A DNA stretch of 14,820 bases, taken from Ruminococcaceae bacterium UBA1320 (GTDB lineage: Bacteria > Bacillota > Clostridia > Oscillospirales > Ethanoligenentaceae). The notes under the pieces were generated by a model. It did no database searches, was not told the origin of the DNA, and was given only the letters and a program-made list of their open reading frames with translations. The stretch is taken from the NCBI GenBank assembly GCA_002306975.1, contig DBTI01000215.1:2872-17691 (forward strand), given 5' to 3'. The position numbers were made by a program, and so were the translations under genes. This document shows positions 7,567 through 14,663 of this stretch, piece by piece; position 1 is the first letter of the stretch, and every line of letters begins with the position of its first letter.

Positions 7567-7589
7567 GCCTGACGTTTGAAACGACAGGC
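7567..7589 (-). promoter_or_regulatory. 23-base dyad just upstream of the cysK ribosome binding site
   Basis: On the minus strand GCCTG, T, CGTTT, a central C, AAACG, T, CAGGC form an almost perfect palindrome: ten of eleven possible pairs, with one T-T mismatch. It ends five bases before the GGAGG of cysK. On the minus strand no T-run follows, so it is not a terminator for that direction. On the plus strand TATTTTTA follows. It could be a repressor operator or an RNA hairpin affecting translation. CymR, an Rrf2-family regulator, controls cysteine genes in other Firmicutes, but this dyad was not matched to a known CymR site. Confidence 0.45.
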
Positions 7590-7638
7590 TATTTTTACTC
7601 CAAATATGTTGATATACAGATAAAGGACGCTGAGTAGA

Positions 7639-8253
7639 TTATATTTTTAAATAGGTTTCTCCGTCTGTTTTTGCAGCTATGCTTCCTCCGCTCGCTTCTG
7701 TGAGCGCATCGGAAAAGCCCGGTGTTTTGCCTTTTGGCATATATATTTCAAGAGAAACGTTTTCTTCGAACCTGCGATCGTTTATGAAACCGTCAAAGCT
7801 GCGGGCAAGCGCGTCGGCTCTCGCGTAAAAATCATAGCCGCAGCGGAGACTTAGAATGTCGCAGTGGCGCATTGTAACCACGCCCGCCTCATCAAGAGCT
7901 GCCGCGGCGGCGTGGGTGTAGGCGCGGACGAGGCCCGGCGCGCCAAGCAATATGCCGCCAAAATAACGGGTGAGAACGACAACGGTATTAACGACTCCGC
8001 GCCGGCGCAGAACTTCAAGTGCCGGCATCCCCGCCGTCCCCTGCGGCTCTCCGTCGTCAGAGAACCGTTCGGCTCCGTCTTTTATTATATAGGCAAAAAC
8101 ATTGTGCCTTGCGTCGTAAAACTCGGTTTTGGCATTGTTTATAAAGCGGGTCGCCTCGTCGTCGCTGCAAACAGGGGCAACAGAAGCAATGAACCTTGAC
8201 CGCTTTTCAACATATTCCGCCCGCGCCGGCGACGCCGTGGTTTTATAGTCCAT
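7639..8253 (-). CDS. yigZ: YigZ/IMPACT family protein (UPF0029)
   Basis: A 204-residue member of the bacterial YigZ family, related to eukaryotic IMPACT. Family hallmarks are the N-terminal KKRSRFIA-like start (here EKRSRFIASVAPV), DARHNVFAY, the signature FSDDGEPQGTAGMPAL (about 64-79) and the basic/Gly loop LTRYFGGILLGAPGLVRAY (about 94-112). The C-terminal third is an EF-G-like ferredoxin fold in solved relatives. The precise molecular role is not established. The length is normal. The start ATG has only a weak AAAGG-like ribosome binding site about 12 bases away and follows closely on a strong terminator, so expression may be low or depend on read-through from rpmE. Confidence 0.92.
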   Translation of the reverse strand: MDYKTTASPARAEYVEKRSRFIASVAPVCSDDEATRFINNAKTEFYDARHNVFAYIIKDGAERFSDDGEPQGTAGMPALEVLRRRGVVNTVVVLTRYFGGILLGAPGLVRAYTHAAAAALDEAGVVTMRHCDILSLRCGYDFYARADALARSFDGFINDRRFEENVSLEIYMPKGKTPGFSDALTEASGGSIAAKTDGETYLKI

Positions 8254-8270
8254 TATTTATAACAGCCTTT

Positions 8271-8304
8271 AAAAAAACTTTGGGCGGCGCTTGGAGCGCC
8301 GCCC
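8271..8304 (-). terminator. Strong intrinsic terminator after rpmE
   Basis: On the minus strand a perfect 10-bp GC-rich stem (GGGCGGCGCT with AGCGCCGCCC, 8282-8304) closes a three-base loop, and AAAG plus seven T residues (8271-8277) follow. It ends the rpmE transcript only 18 bases before the yigZ start codon, so yigZ must rely on read-through or an unseen promoter. Its arms can also form a stable hairpin in the opposite direction, but without a T-run. Confidence 0.85.
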
Positions 8305-8361
8305 TTGTTATTGGCGATAGCTAAACCCATAAGGGCTAAACTCTGCACTATGCGAAAGCTC

Positions 8362-8568
8362 TTACTTTTTGTCGACACTAAGTCTTTTCTTGAATCTTTC
8401 AATACGTCCGCCTGTATCAATAAGCTTTTGCTTACCGGTAAAGAACGGATGGCACTTTGAACAAATATCGACATGAAGGTCTTTCTTTGTGGAGCCTGTT
8501 TCAAGAACCGCTCCGCAGGCACACCTGATAGTGGTCTGCTCATACTGTGGATGAATGCCTTCCTTCAC
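8362..8568 (-). CDS. rpmE: Ribosomal protein L31, zinc-binding form
   Basis: Large-subunit protein bL31 of 68 residues, placed at the intersubunit bridge of the ribosome. It begins MKEGIHPQY, carries the zinc ligands C16, C18, C36 and C39 (RCACG and CSKCHPF), and has the conserved C-terminal block HPFFTGKQKLIDTGGRIERF. This is the zinc-containing (C+) type, which many bacteria replace by a zinc-free paralogue under zinc starvation; no paralogue is in this window. The start is GTG at 8568 with AGAGGTGAT in front. The gene has its own promoter (8609-8637) and its own strong terminator (8271-8304), so it is probably a single-gene transcript with a 3' tail of about 55 bases before the hairpin. 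Confidence 0.97.
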   Translation of the reverse strand: MKEGIHPQYEQTTIRCACGAVLETGSTKKDLHVDICSKCHPFFTGKQKLIDTGGRIERFKKRLSVDKK

Positions 8569-8608
8569 GATAAATCACCTCTTTCATAGAACATGACACA
8601 ATACTTTA

Positions 8609-8637
8609 ATTTTAACACGAATAATCACAAATTGCAA
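8609..8637 (-). promoter_or_regulatory. Promoter of rpmE
   Basis: On the minus strand TTGCAA (8632-8637) and TAAAAT (8609-8614) lie 17 bases apart, each close to consensus. Transcription would start at about 8602, giving rpmE a leader of roughly 34 nt. The promoter fills most of the 83-base gap between gltX and rpmE. No clear gltX terminator is seen in that gap, so some rpmE transcription may also come from gltX. Confidence 0.65.
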
Positions 8638-8651
8638 TAGTTTGTTTATAT

Positions 8652-10115
8652 TTATTGCGAATTTGACAATAATTCTATACCCTTGTCAATCCGGCGAAGC
8701 GATTCTTCTTTTCCAAGCATTACGCAGATTTCCACCGCACCGCCCGGAGTGAACTGCTTGCCCGAAACAGCGACGCGGACAGGCCACAAAATGACACCGT
8801 TTTTAACGCCCAGCTTTTCGATAAGCCCAAAGAGTGAAGCGTGGATTGCGTCGCGGTTCCACTCTGCGAGCGCTTCAAGCACCGGCTTTGCGGTTTTGAG
8901 CGAATCGAGTGAATTTTCGGGATTTGTCTTCATCTTTTTGCTGACGTACAGCTCGGTTGAATAATCCGGCAGCGCGTCGATAAAATCAAGCTGTTCGGGT
9001 ATATCGCAAAGCTTTGTGCAGCGGGGCTGAAGCACCTCGGCGATTATCCTTGTGTCGGTTTCGGTCTTAACACCCTGCTTTATCCACAGTAGCGCTGTTT
9101 CGTGAAACTGCTCTGCGCTCATGGCGCGGATATATTCGCCGTTTATCCATTCAAGCTTGCTATTGTCAAAAATAGCCGGAGATTTTGAAATGCCGGAAAC
9201 GTCAAACGCCTCAACCATTTCGGAGAGTGTGTAAATCTCGCGCTCACCGCCCGGGCACCAGCCGAGCAGAGCGATATAGTTCAGCACAGCGTCTTTGAGA
9301 AAGCCTTTTTTAAGAAGATCCTCATATGACGCATCGCCGTTGCGTTTTGACAGCTTCTGTGTTGCGTCCTTCATAACAGGCGGGCAGTGGACATAGATCG
9401 GAACATCCCAGCCAAACGCTTCATATAAAAGGTTGTATTTCGGTGCGGACGACAAATATTCGATGCCGCGAATCACGTGGGTTATGCCCATGAGATGGTC
9501 GTCTACGACATTCGCGAAGTTATAAGTGGGCAAACCGTCTGTTTTGAGCAGCACGTTGTCGTCAAGGGTGTCGTTCGGCGCGGTGATGTCGCCGAAAACC
9601 TCGTCGTGGAAGGTTGTTTCGCCGCTCTCGGGGATTTTCTGCCTGATCACATAAGGCACGCCCGAGGCAAGCAGCCCGTCTATTTCTTGCTTTGAAAGAT
9701 GGCGGCAGTGTCCGTCATATTTGTTCATCATTCCGGAAGCCTCGTGGATGCGGCGCATCTCGTCAAGGCGGTCCTTTGTGCAGAAGCAGTAGTATGCCCC
9801 GCCGCGCTCGACAAGCTCAATGGCGTATTTTTTATATATATCGCGCCTCTCACTTTGGATGTATGGCCCGACCGGTCCGCCTACATCGGGGCCTTCATCC
9901 CATAAAAGGCCGGTATCCTTCATCGTTTTGTAGATTACATCGACCGCTCCCTCAACGTAGCGCTCCTGATCGGTGTCCTCAATGCGCAGAATGAACTTGC
10001 CGCCCTTTGACTTTGTCAAAAGATAGGCGTAAAGCGCAGTGCGAAGATTGCCTACATGCATATATCCCGTGGGGCTCGGCGCGAAACGTGTGCGCACCTC
10101 ATCCTTATTAAACAT
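8652..10115 (-). CDS. gltX: Glutamyl-tRNA synthetase
   Basis: Class I aminoacyl-tRNA synthetase that charges tRNA-Glu, and in species lacking GlnRS also tRNA-Gln. The 487-residue chain has RFAPSPTGYMHVGNLRTALY with the HIGH-type motif at 20-23, LRIEDTD at about 43-49, and the KMSKS-type loop KLSKR at 254-258. Zinc ligands C110-x-C112-x24-C137-x-H139 reproduce the E. coli spacing exactly. The C-terminal anticodon-binding region (about 320-487) is less conserved. ATG start with GGAGGG just upstream. The leader of about 165 nt contains a perfect 15-bp hairpin; no T-box signature is seen in it. Whether it is discriminating or non-discriminating cannot be decided from this window. Confidence 0.97.
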   Translation of the reverse strand: MFNKDEVRTRFAPSPTGYMHVGNLRTALYAYLLTKSKGGKFILRIEDTDQERYVEGAVDVIYKTMKDTGLLWDEGPDVGGPVGPYIQSERRDIYKKYAIELVERGGAYYCFCTKDRLDEMRRIHEASGMMNKYDGHCRHLSKQEIDGLLASGVPYVIRQKIPESGETTFHDEVFGDITAPNDTLDDNVLLKTDGLPTYNFANVVDDHLMGITHVIRGIEYLSSAPKYNLLYEAFGWDVPIYVHCPPVMKDATQKLSKRNGDASYEDLLKKGFLKDAVLNYIALLGWCPGGEREIYTLSEMVEAFDVSGISKSPAIFDNSKLEWINGEYIRAMSAEQFHETALLWIKQGVKTETDTRIIAEVLQPRCTKLCDIPEQLDFIDALPDYSTELYVSKKMKTNPENSLDSLKTAKPVLEALAEWNRDAIHASLFGLIEKLGVKNGVILWPVRVAVSGKQFTPGGAVEICVMLGKEESLRRIDKGIELLSNSQ

Positions 10116-10187
10116 CTTGTTCCCTCCGAAATTACGATTTATAATTTTTACAATTGCAATTTCAAATTAAAATAGGATTTATTCTTT

Positions 10188-10238
10188 TGTGTCTCCCCGC
10201 CGAAGCGGATGGCCTCCGGCGGGGAGACACATCTTTTT
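10188..10238. promoter_or_regulatory. Perfect 15-bp hairpin in the gltX leader
   Basis: TGTGTCTCCCCGCCG (10188-10202) is the exact reverse complement of 10217-10231, around a 14-base loop. TCTTTTT follows on the plus strand (to 10238), so in that direction it looks like an intrinsic terminator, yet no plus-strand gene or good promoter precedes it. On the minus strand it lies in the gltX leader, about 50 nt after the inferred transcript start and about 70 nt before the ATG. Possibilities are a leader regulatory structure, a barrier between the divergent units, or a copy of a dispersed REP-like repeat. Besides the two promoters, the rest of the 309-base gap (10116-10424) is AT-rich with no gene. 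Confidence 0.6.
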
Positions 10239-10288
10239 AGTTTCCTCTTTAAAAATTAAATTGCTATAAGTTTATATTACCGCTTTAT

Positions 10289-10318
10289 ATAATACATTTA
10301 CGCACGTGTTATTGTCAA
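10289..10318 (-). promoter_or_regulatory. Promoter of gltX
   Basis: On the minus strand TTGACA (10313-10318) is a perfect -35 box and TATTAT (10289-10294) a good -10 box, with an 18-base spacer. Transcription would start near 10282 and give gltX a leader of about 166 nt. The -35 box overlaps that of the divergent aminotransferase promoter by five bases. Confidence 0.65.
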
Positions 10319-10340
10319 GGCAAAGCTGTTGTGATAAAAT
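10312..10340 (+). promoter_or_regulatory. Promoter of the aminotransferase-trpS unit
   Basis: TTGTCA (10312-10317) and TAAAAT (10335-10340) are 17 bases apart on the plus strand. The transcript would begin at about 10347, some 78 bases before the aminotransferase ATG. Because the -35 bases are shared with the gltX promoter on the other strand, RNA polymerase probably cannot occupy both at once. Confidence 0.55.
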
Positions 10341-10424
10341 AGTGTTTATTGATTTTATTTGATTTAATCGCAGATCTGCTTAAAAAGCGCAAAATTTTAT
10401 CATATTTAAATAAGGACTGATTTT

Positions 10425-11609
10425 ATGGACTATAAGTTTTCCGATAGAATTTCATCACTCAAGCCTTCGCTTATTCGTGAAATTCTCAAAAACACCTCCG
10501 GTTCCGATACCATTCCCTTTTCGGCCGGCAATCCGGCTCCGGAATCCTTCCCTGTCTCTGATATGAAAAAGATTGCAAACAGCATTTTTGATTCCGCATC
10601 CACGCAAGCTTTGCAATACGGCATTTCTGAAGGCTATTCGCCGCTTAGAGATGCTCTTAAAGACCGCATGAAAAAGAAATTTAACTGCGGCGCGGATTTT
10701 GACGATCTTATCGTTGTCTCAGGCGGTCAGCAGGGCATCGAGCTTGCCTGCAAGGTTCTCTGCAACGAGGGCGACACCGTAATCTGCGAGAATCCAAGCT
10801 TCATCGGCGCCGAAAACGCGTTCCGCTCCTATAACGTTAACCTTGTCGGTGTAGAGCTTGAGAACGACGGGATAAACATAGAAAAGCTTGAACAGGCTTT
10901 AAAAACCGAAAAAAATGTCAAGATTCTTTATCTGATCCCTACATTTCAAAACCCGATGGGCGTTACAACGTCTCTTGAAAAAAGAAAAGCCGTCTATGCG
11001 CTCGCGAAAAAATACAGTGTTATCATTATTGAAGATAACCCCTATGGCGACCTGCGCTTTGAGGGTGAAGAGGTTCCCGTCATAAAGTCGCTTGACACCG
11101 AAGGGCTTGTCCTATACTGCGGCTCTTTTTCAAAGATCCTTTCCGCCGGCATTCGTGTGGGTTATGTGCTTGCTCCGAACGATATTATTCAAAAAATGGT
11201 GGTTGCGAAGCAGGTTTCAGATGTGCACACCAATCTGTTTTTCCAGATGGTAGCGCACCGTTTTATGACCGAGTATGACCTGGAGGGGCATATTGAAAAA
11301 ATCCGCGCCCTCTATCGCCACAAGGCCGGGCTTATGATTTCATCCCTTGAAAAGGCGTTCGGCGGCAGAGCCGAATTCACCCGTCCGCAGGGCGGTCTTT
11401 TCCTGTGGTGCACACTGCCCGAAAACGTGCCGATGCTAGATTTTTGCAAAAAGACCTCGGCTAACAAGGTCGCTGTCGTTCCCGGCATCGCGTTTTGCGC
11501 TTCACCCGAAGACAAATGCAACTCCTTCCGTATGAATTATTCAACACCATCTGACGAGCAGATTGTGGGGGGCGTTGAAATTCTCGGCAAGGTGCTTGAA
11601 AGTTACTGA
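10425..11609 (+). CDS. PLP-dependent aminotransferase, class I/II (LysN/MocR-like fold)
   Basis: A 394-residue fold-type I aminotransferase. Visible features are ISFSAGNP-like TIPFSAGNPAPESFP at the N-terminus, the pyridine-ring residue region LIPTFQNPMGVT (N176), D204 and Y207 in EDNPYGDLRF, the PLP lysine K237 in GSFSKILSAGIRVGYV with the phosphate-binding R244, and the substrate carboxylate Arg in SFRMNYS (about 369). This pattern fits the group of 2-aminoadipate, aromatic and branched-chain aminotransferases related to the catalytic part of MocR regulators; no GntR DNA-binding domain is present. The substrate cannot be assigned. ATG start with AAGGA upstream. trpS begins 36 bases after it with no terminator between, so the two are probably cotranscribed; that hints at, but does not prove, an aromatic amino acid substrate. 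Confidence 0.9.
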   Translation: MDYKFSDRISSLKPSLIREILKNTSGSDTIPFSAGNPAPESFPVSDMKKIANSIFDSASTQALQYGISEGYSPLRDALKDRMKKKFNCGADFDDLIVVSGGQQGIELACKVLCNEGDTVICENPSFIGAENAFRSYNVNLVGVELENDGINIEKLEQALKTEKNVKILYLIPTFQNPMGVTTSLEKRKAVYALAKKYSVIIIEDNPYGDLRFEGEEVPVIKSLDTEGLVLYCGSFSKILSAGIRVGYVLAPNDIIQKMVVAKQVSDVHTNLFFQMVAHRFMTEYDLEGHIEKIRALYRHKAGLMISSLEKAFGGRAEFTRPQGGLFLWCTLPENVPMLDFCKKTSANKVAVVPGIAFCASPEDKCNSFRMNYSTPSDEQIVGGVEILGKVLESY

Positions 11610-11645
11610 TTCCTATAACGATAAATAAGGTTGTGATTTTCTAAA

Positions 11646-12656
11646 ATGGAAGAAACACAAAATAAAAAAACGATATTCTCCGGCATTCAGCCGTCGGGCA
11701 TTCCGACTCTCGGCAACTACCTCGGCGCGCTCCGCGGCTGGGGCGAGCTGCAAAACGAATATAACTGCATTTATTCCGTCGTTGACATGCACGCCATTAC
11801 CGTAAAACAGGATCCGGCTCAGCTGCGCCGCCGCACGCTTGAATTGACCGCTCTGCTGCTTGCCTGCGGTGTTGACCCGGAAAAGAGCCTGCTTTTCATT
11901 CAAAGCCATGTTCCGGCTCACGCTCAGCTTGCGTGGATTCTCAACTGCAACACACAGTTCGGTGTTTTGTCGCGCATGACTCAGTTTAAGGATAAATCAG
12001 CCACACACGCCGACAACGTCAACGCCGGCCTTTTCACCTACCCCATTCTGATGGCGTCGGATATTCTTCTTTATCAGGCTGACGCTGTGCCTGTGGGCGC
12101 TGACCAAAAGCAGCATCTTGAGCTTGCGCGCGACATTGCCCAGCGCTTCAACGGCGCGTATGGCGACACCTTCACGGTGCCGGAGCCTATTATCCCTAAA
12201 GTCGGCGCGCGCGTCATGTCGCTTCAGGAGCCTACAAAAAAGATGTCAAAATCGGATGAAAACATAAACGCGTTTATCTCGGTGCTTGACCGCCCCGACG
12301 ATATCATGCGCAAATTCAAACGCGCCGTTACGGATTCCGATGCCGTTGTCGCTTATAAAGAAGGCAAAGACGGCATAATCAACCTGATGAGCATCTACAA
12401 TTCCGCCACCGGAAAAAGCTTTGAGCAAATTGAAGCTGAGTTTAAAGGGCGCGGTTACGGCGACTTTAAGACAGCCGTCGGTGAAGCAGTCGTAGAGGTT
12501 TTGAAGCCTGTCCAGGCAAAATACGATGACTTCATGAAAAATAAAGATTACCTTTCAAGCATATATTCCGAAAGCGCGAAAAAGGCAATCGCCATTTCAA
12601 ACAGGACCCTTTACAAGGTCTATAAAAAAGTTGGTTTCGTCAAACGCGAATTCTGA
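11646..12656 (+). CDS. trpS: Tryptophanyl-tRNA synthetase
   Basis: Class I synthetase that charges tRNA-Trp. The 336-residue length is normal for bacterial TrpRS. FSGIQPSGIPTLGNYLGAL (11-29) holds the HIGH-type motif in its usual TIGN-like form (TLGN), SDILLYQADAVPVGADQKQH (138-157) lines the tryptophan and ATP pocket, and KMSKS is intact at 199-203. ATG start; the best ribosome binding site, AAGG, is about 15 bases away, so the signal is weak and may depend on coupling to the aminotransferase 36 bases upstream. There is no T-box or trp leader peptide between the genes, so any tryptophan-dependent control would have to act at the promoter of the upstream gene. Confidence 0.97.
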   Translation: MEETQNKKTIFSGIQPSGIPTLGNYLGALRGWGELQNEYNCIYSVVDMHAITVKQDPAQLRRRTLELTALLLACGVDPEKSLLFIQSHVPAHAQLAWILNCNTQFGVLSRMTQFKDKSATHADNVNAGLFTYPILMASDILLYQADAVPVGADQKQHLELARDIAQRFNGAYGDTFTVPEPIIPKVGARVMSLQEPTKKMSKSDENINAFISVLDRPDDIMRKFKRAVTDSDAVVAYKEGKDGIINLMSIYNSATGKSFEQIEAEFKGRGYGDFKTAVGEAVVEVLKPVQAKYDDFMKNKDYLSSIYSESAKKAIAISNRTLYKVYKKVGFVKREF

Positions 12657-12727
12657 TTACCTTTTTGCGAAAACAAAACTTTGCACAGTGAAATTCAGGC
12701 ATTGTTTGAAAAACGGAAAATCACCAT

Positions 12728-12766
12728 ATTGAGTGGAAAATCATTCGCTCAATTTGGAATTTTTTT
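12728..12766 (+). terminator. Possible weak terminator after trpS
   Basis: ATTGAG (12728-12733) pairs with CTCAAT (12748-12753) around a 14-base loop, and seven T residues (12760-12766) follow after a six-base gap. The stem is short and AT-rich, so termination would be partial. The rest of the 179-base gap before the next gene is AT-rich; TTTGGA-16-TATTTT (12753-12780) is only a poor promoter candidate. Confidence 0.35.
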
Positions 12767-12835
12767 ATTGATCCTATTTTATTACTTTGAACAGTCTTGT
12801 TGATTTTTCAAACAAGCCTTAAAAGGGGATTCCTG

Positions 12836-14014
12836 ATGTTTGAAACTTTTATAAATCTTGATTATAACATCAAGCAATCAATAATAATCTGTGCCTCTCT
12901 TATCCTTTCTGTCATTCTTGCCTACATCGCCACACCTTTCGCTATAAAATTTGCCCGAAAAATTGGCGCGGTCGACGTTCCCGCCGATGAGCGCCGCATG
13001 CATGACCACCCTATTCCGCTTTTAGGTGGCCTTGCCATAATATTCGCTTTTATTATCACATCGATTATAATGATGAGGTATCACCGCCTTTTGTGGCAAA
13101 TTCTACCCGGCGCTTTATTAATCACCGCTCTCGGCATAATTGACGACAAGCGCGGGCTGCCTGCGCTGCCTAAATTTTTTATTCAATGCTTCGCCGCCGC
13201 GATTCCCATTATCGTCAACCCGAAAATCCTTATCAACTCGATATCAGGATTTGATTTTTTAGGTATTCCTCACATAAATTTCCCCTATTTTGTTTCGATA
13301 ATTATAACCATCCTTTGGATCGTGGGCATAACCAACGCTGTTAACCTTGTGGACGGGCTTGACGGGCTTGCCGCGGGCATCTCGACTATCGCTTCGATCT
13401 CCATGCTGCTTATCGCGTTTTTAAAAATGGGAAATGACTCGACAGAATACGGCGTCGCCATACTTTCCGCCGCGCTTGCGGGCGGGTGTTTGGGGCTGCT
13501 GCCCTTCAACCGCAACCCAGCCAAGGTTTTTATGGGGGATACCGGCGCGACATTTTTGGGTTACACCCTTGCCGTAATATCGATACAGGGCCTTTTTAAA
13601 GCGTACACCGCCGTTTCGTTTGCTGTGCCGCTTTTAGTATTAGGGCTTCCCATTCTTGACACCGTCGTAGCGATCGTGCGGCGTTTAATCGACCACAAAT
13701 CGCCGTTTTCCTCCGACCGCTCTCACATTCACCACAAGCTGATCGACCTTGGGCTTGATCAAAAGCAGGCGGTCGGGCTTTTATATGTGATCAGCGCCAT
13801 CATGGGTATCGCCGCCGTGATTTTCGCGGCGTACGGCTCGTCAACCGGCTGGTTATTCCTCCTTGGCGGTGTGGCGGTTGCAGCCGCTGTATGTATCCTT
13901 GCCATCCCGATGTTTCAAAAGCGAAATTTGTTTAACGGCGACGGCAGCGATGAAAAAAGCGAGGCCGACGATCACAACGACACACACGATAACGATAACA
14001 ATGAACAAAAATAA
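12836..14014 (+). CDS. tagO: Undecaprenyl-phosphate GlcNAc-1-phosphate transferase, TagO/WecA type
   Basis: Integral membrane enzyme of the MraY/WecA/TagO family, which moves a sugar-1-phosphate (typically GlcNAc-1-P) from UDP-sugar to undecaprenyl phosphate, the first step of teichoic acid or surface polysaccharide synthesis. The 392 residues contain about ten or eleven hydrophobic segments. Family motifs are DD at 103-104 (GIIDDKRGL), NAVNLVDGLDGLAAG (167-181), MGDTGATFLGY (233-243) and the HIHH box at 297-300 (DRSHIHHKL). HIHH and DRSHIHH favour WecA/TagO over MraY. The final 27 residues form an unusual soluble tail rich in Asp, Asn and His. ATG at 12836 follows AAGGGGA by six bases; an in-frame TTG at 12797 lacks any ribosome binding site. 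The 3' end overlaps the next gene by 14 bases. Confidence 0.88.
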   Translation: MFETFINLDYNIKQSIIICASLILSVILAYIATPFAIKFARKIGAVDVPADERRMHDHPIPLLGGLAIIFAFIITSIIMMRYHRLLWQILPGALLITALGIIDDKRGLPALPKFFIQCFAAAIPIIVNPKILINSISGFDFLGIPHINFPYFVSIIITILWIVGITNAVNLVDGLDGLAAGISTIASISMLLIAFLKMGNDSTEYGVAILSAALAGGCLGLLPFNRNPAKVFMGDTGATFLGYTLAVISIQGLFKAYTAVSFAVPLLVLGLPILDTVVAIVRRLIDHKSPFSSDRSHIHHKLIDLGLDQKQAVGLLYVISAIMGIAAVIFAAYGSSTGWLFLLGGVAVAAAVCILAIPMFQKRNLFNGDGSDEKSEADDHNDTHDNDNNEQK

Positions 14015-14663
14015 TATGAGGGAACTCACAGACATATATGACAAGCTGTTCGCCGTCTATGGCGAGCAGCATTGGTGGCCGGCGAAAACGCCGTTTGAGA
14101 TGATGACCGGCGCGATACTTACTCAAAACACGGCGTGGTCAAACGTTGAAAAAGCAATCGTGAACTTTGGCGGCAGGCTCAGCCCGGAATTTATCCTTGA
14201 CGCCCCCTCCGAGAAGCTTGTCGAGATTATAAGGCCGAGCGGATTTTTTAACCAGAAATCCGTGCGGTTGAAAACGCTTTCAACATGGTTTTCGGGGTAT
14301 GGCTTTGACATTGAACGTGTACGAATCTGCGAGCCGGAGCTTATACGCCGTGAGCTGCTCTCGCTTTCCGGCGTGGGGCGCGAAACCGCCGATTCTATAA
14401 TGCTTTATGCTCTGCATCACCCCTATTTCGTCATAGACGCATACACGCGGCGTATTTTTTCGCGGCTTGGGTTTTCTATTTCCGAAGACTATGATGAGAT
14501 ACGCGAGATGTTCGAAAGCAGTCTTCCCCATGACGAAAAGTTATACGGCGAGTACCACGCTTTGATTGTACGTCTTGCGAAGTTACACTGCAAAAAGCAG
14601 CCATGCTGCGATGGCTGCCCTCTGCGTGAACGCTGCGAGGGGTGCGGAAAGGCCGGCAGTTAA
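14001..14663 (+). CDS. Endonuclease III-like HhH-GPD DNA glycosylase (COG2231/MagIII-like)
   Basis: A 220-residue base-excision repair protein. GAILTQNTAWSNVEKAI (37-53), the helix-hairpin-helix LSGVGRETADSIM (122-134) and the catalytic Asp D146 (VIDAYTRRIF) place it in the HhH-GPD superfamily. Endonuclease III has a catalytic Lys in GVGRKTA; here E128 takes that place, so a lyase step is not expected and the protein should be a monofunctional glycosylase, as in the MagIII 3-methyladenine group. The C-terminus carries a C-x5-C-x2-C-x5-C cluster-type pattern, one residue shorter than the C-x6-C-x2-C-x5-C of Nth, plus extra cysteines, so a [4Fe-4S] cluster is probable. ATG at 14001 overlaps tagO by 14 bases. 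ATG at 14016, right after the tagO stop, is equally possible and gives the more typical N-terminus; neither has a good ribosome binding site. Confidence 0.88.
   Translation: MNKNNMRELTDIYDKLFAVYGEQHWWPAKTPFEMMTGAILTQNTAWSNVEKAIVNFGGRLSPEFILDAPSEKLVEIIRPSGFFNQKSVRLKTLSTWFSGYGFDIERVRICEPELIRRELLSLSGVGRETADSIMLYALHHPYFVIDAYTRRIFSRLGFSISEDYDEIREMFESSLPHDEKLYGEYHALIVRLAKLHCKKQPCCDGCPLRERCEGCGKAGS

Noticed and set aside
8253..8543. 96-codon minus-strand frame over rpmE and its terminator
   Set aside because: It overlaps rpmE in another frame and runs through the terminator hairpin. L31 is unmistakable in the correct frame.
10116..10282. T-box riboswitch in the gltX leader
   Set aside because: T-boxes are common before synthetase genes, but the conserved T-box sequence (AGGGTGG followed by CCGCG) and an antiterminator/terminator pair are not present on the minus strand.
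12797..12835. Upstream TTG start for the TagO-type gene
   Set aside because: No ribosome binding site precedes it, whereas ATG 12836 has AAGGGGA at good spacing and gives a normal N-terminus.
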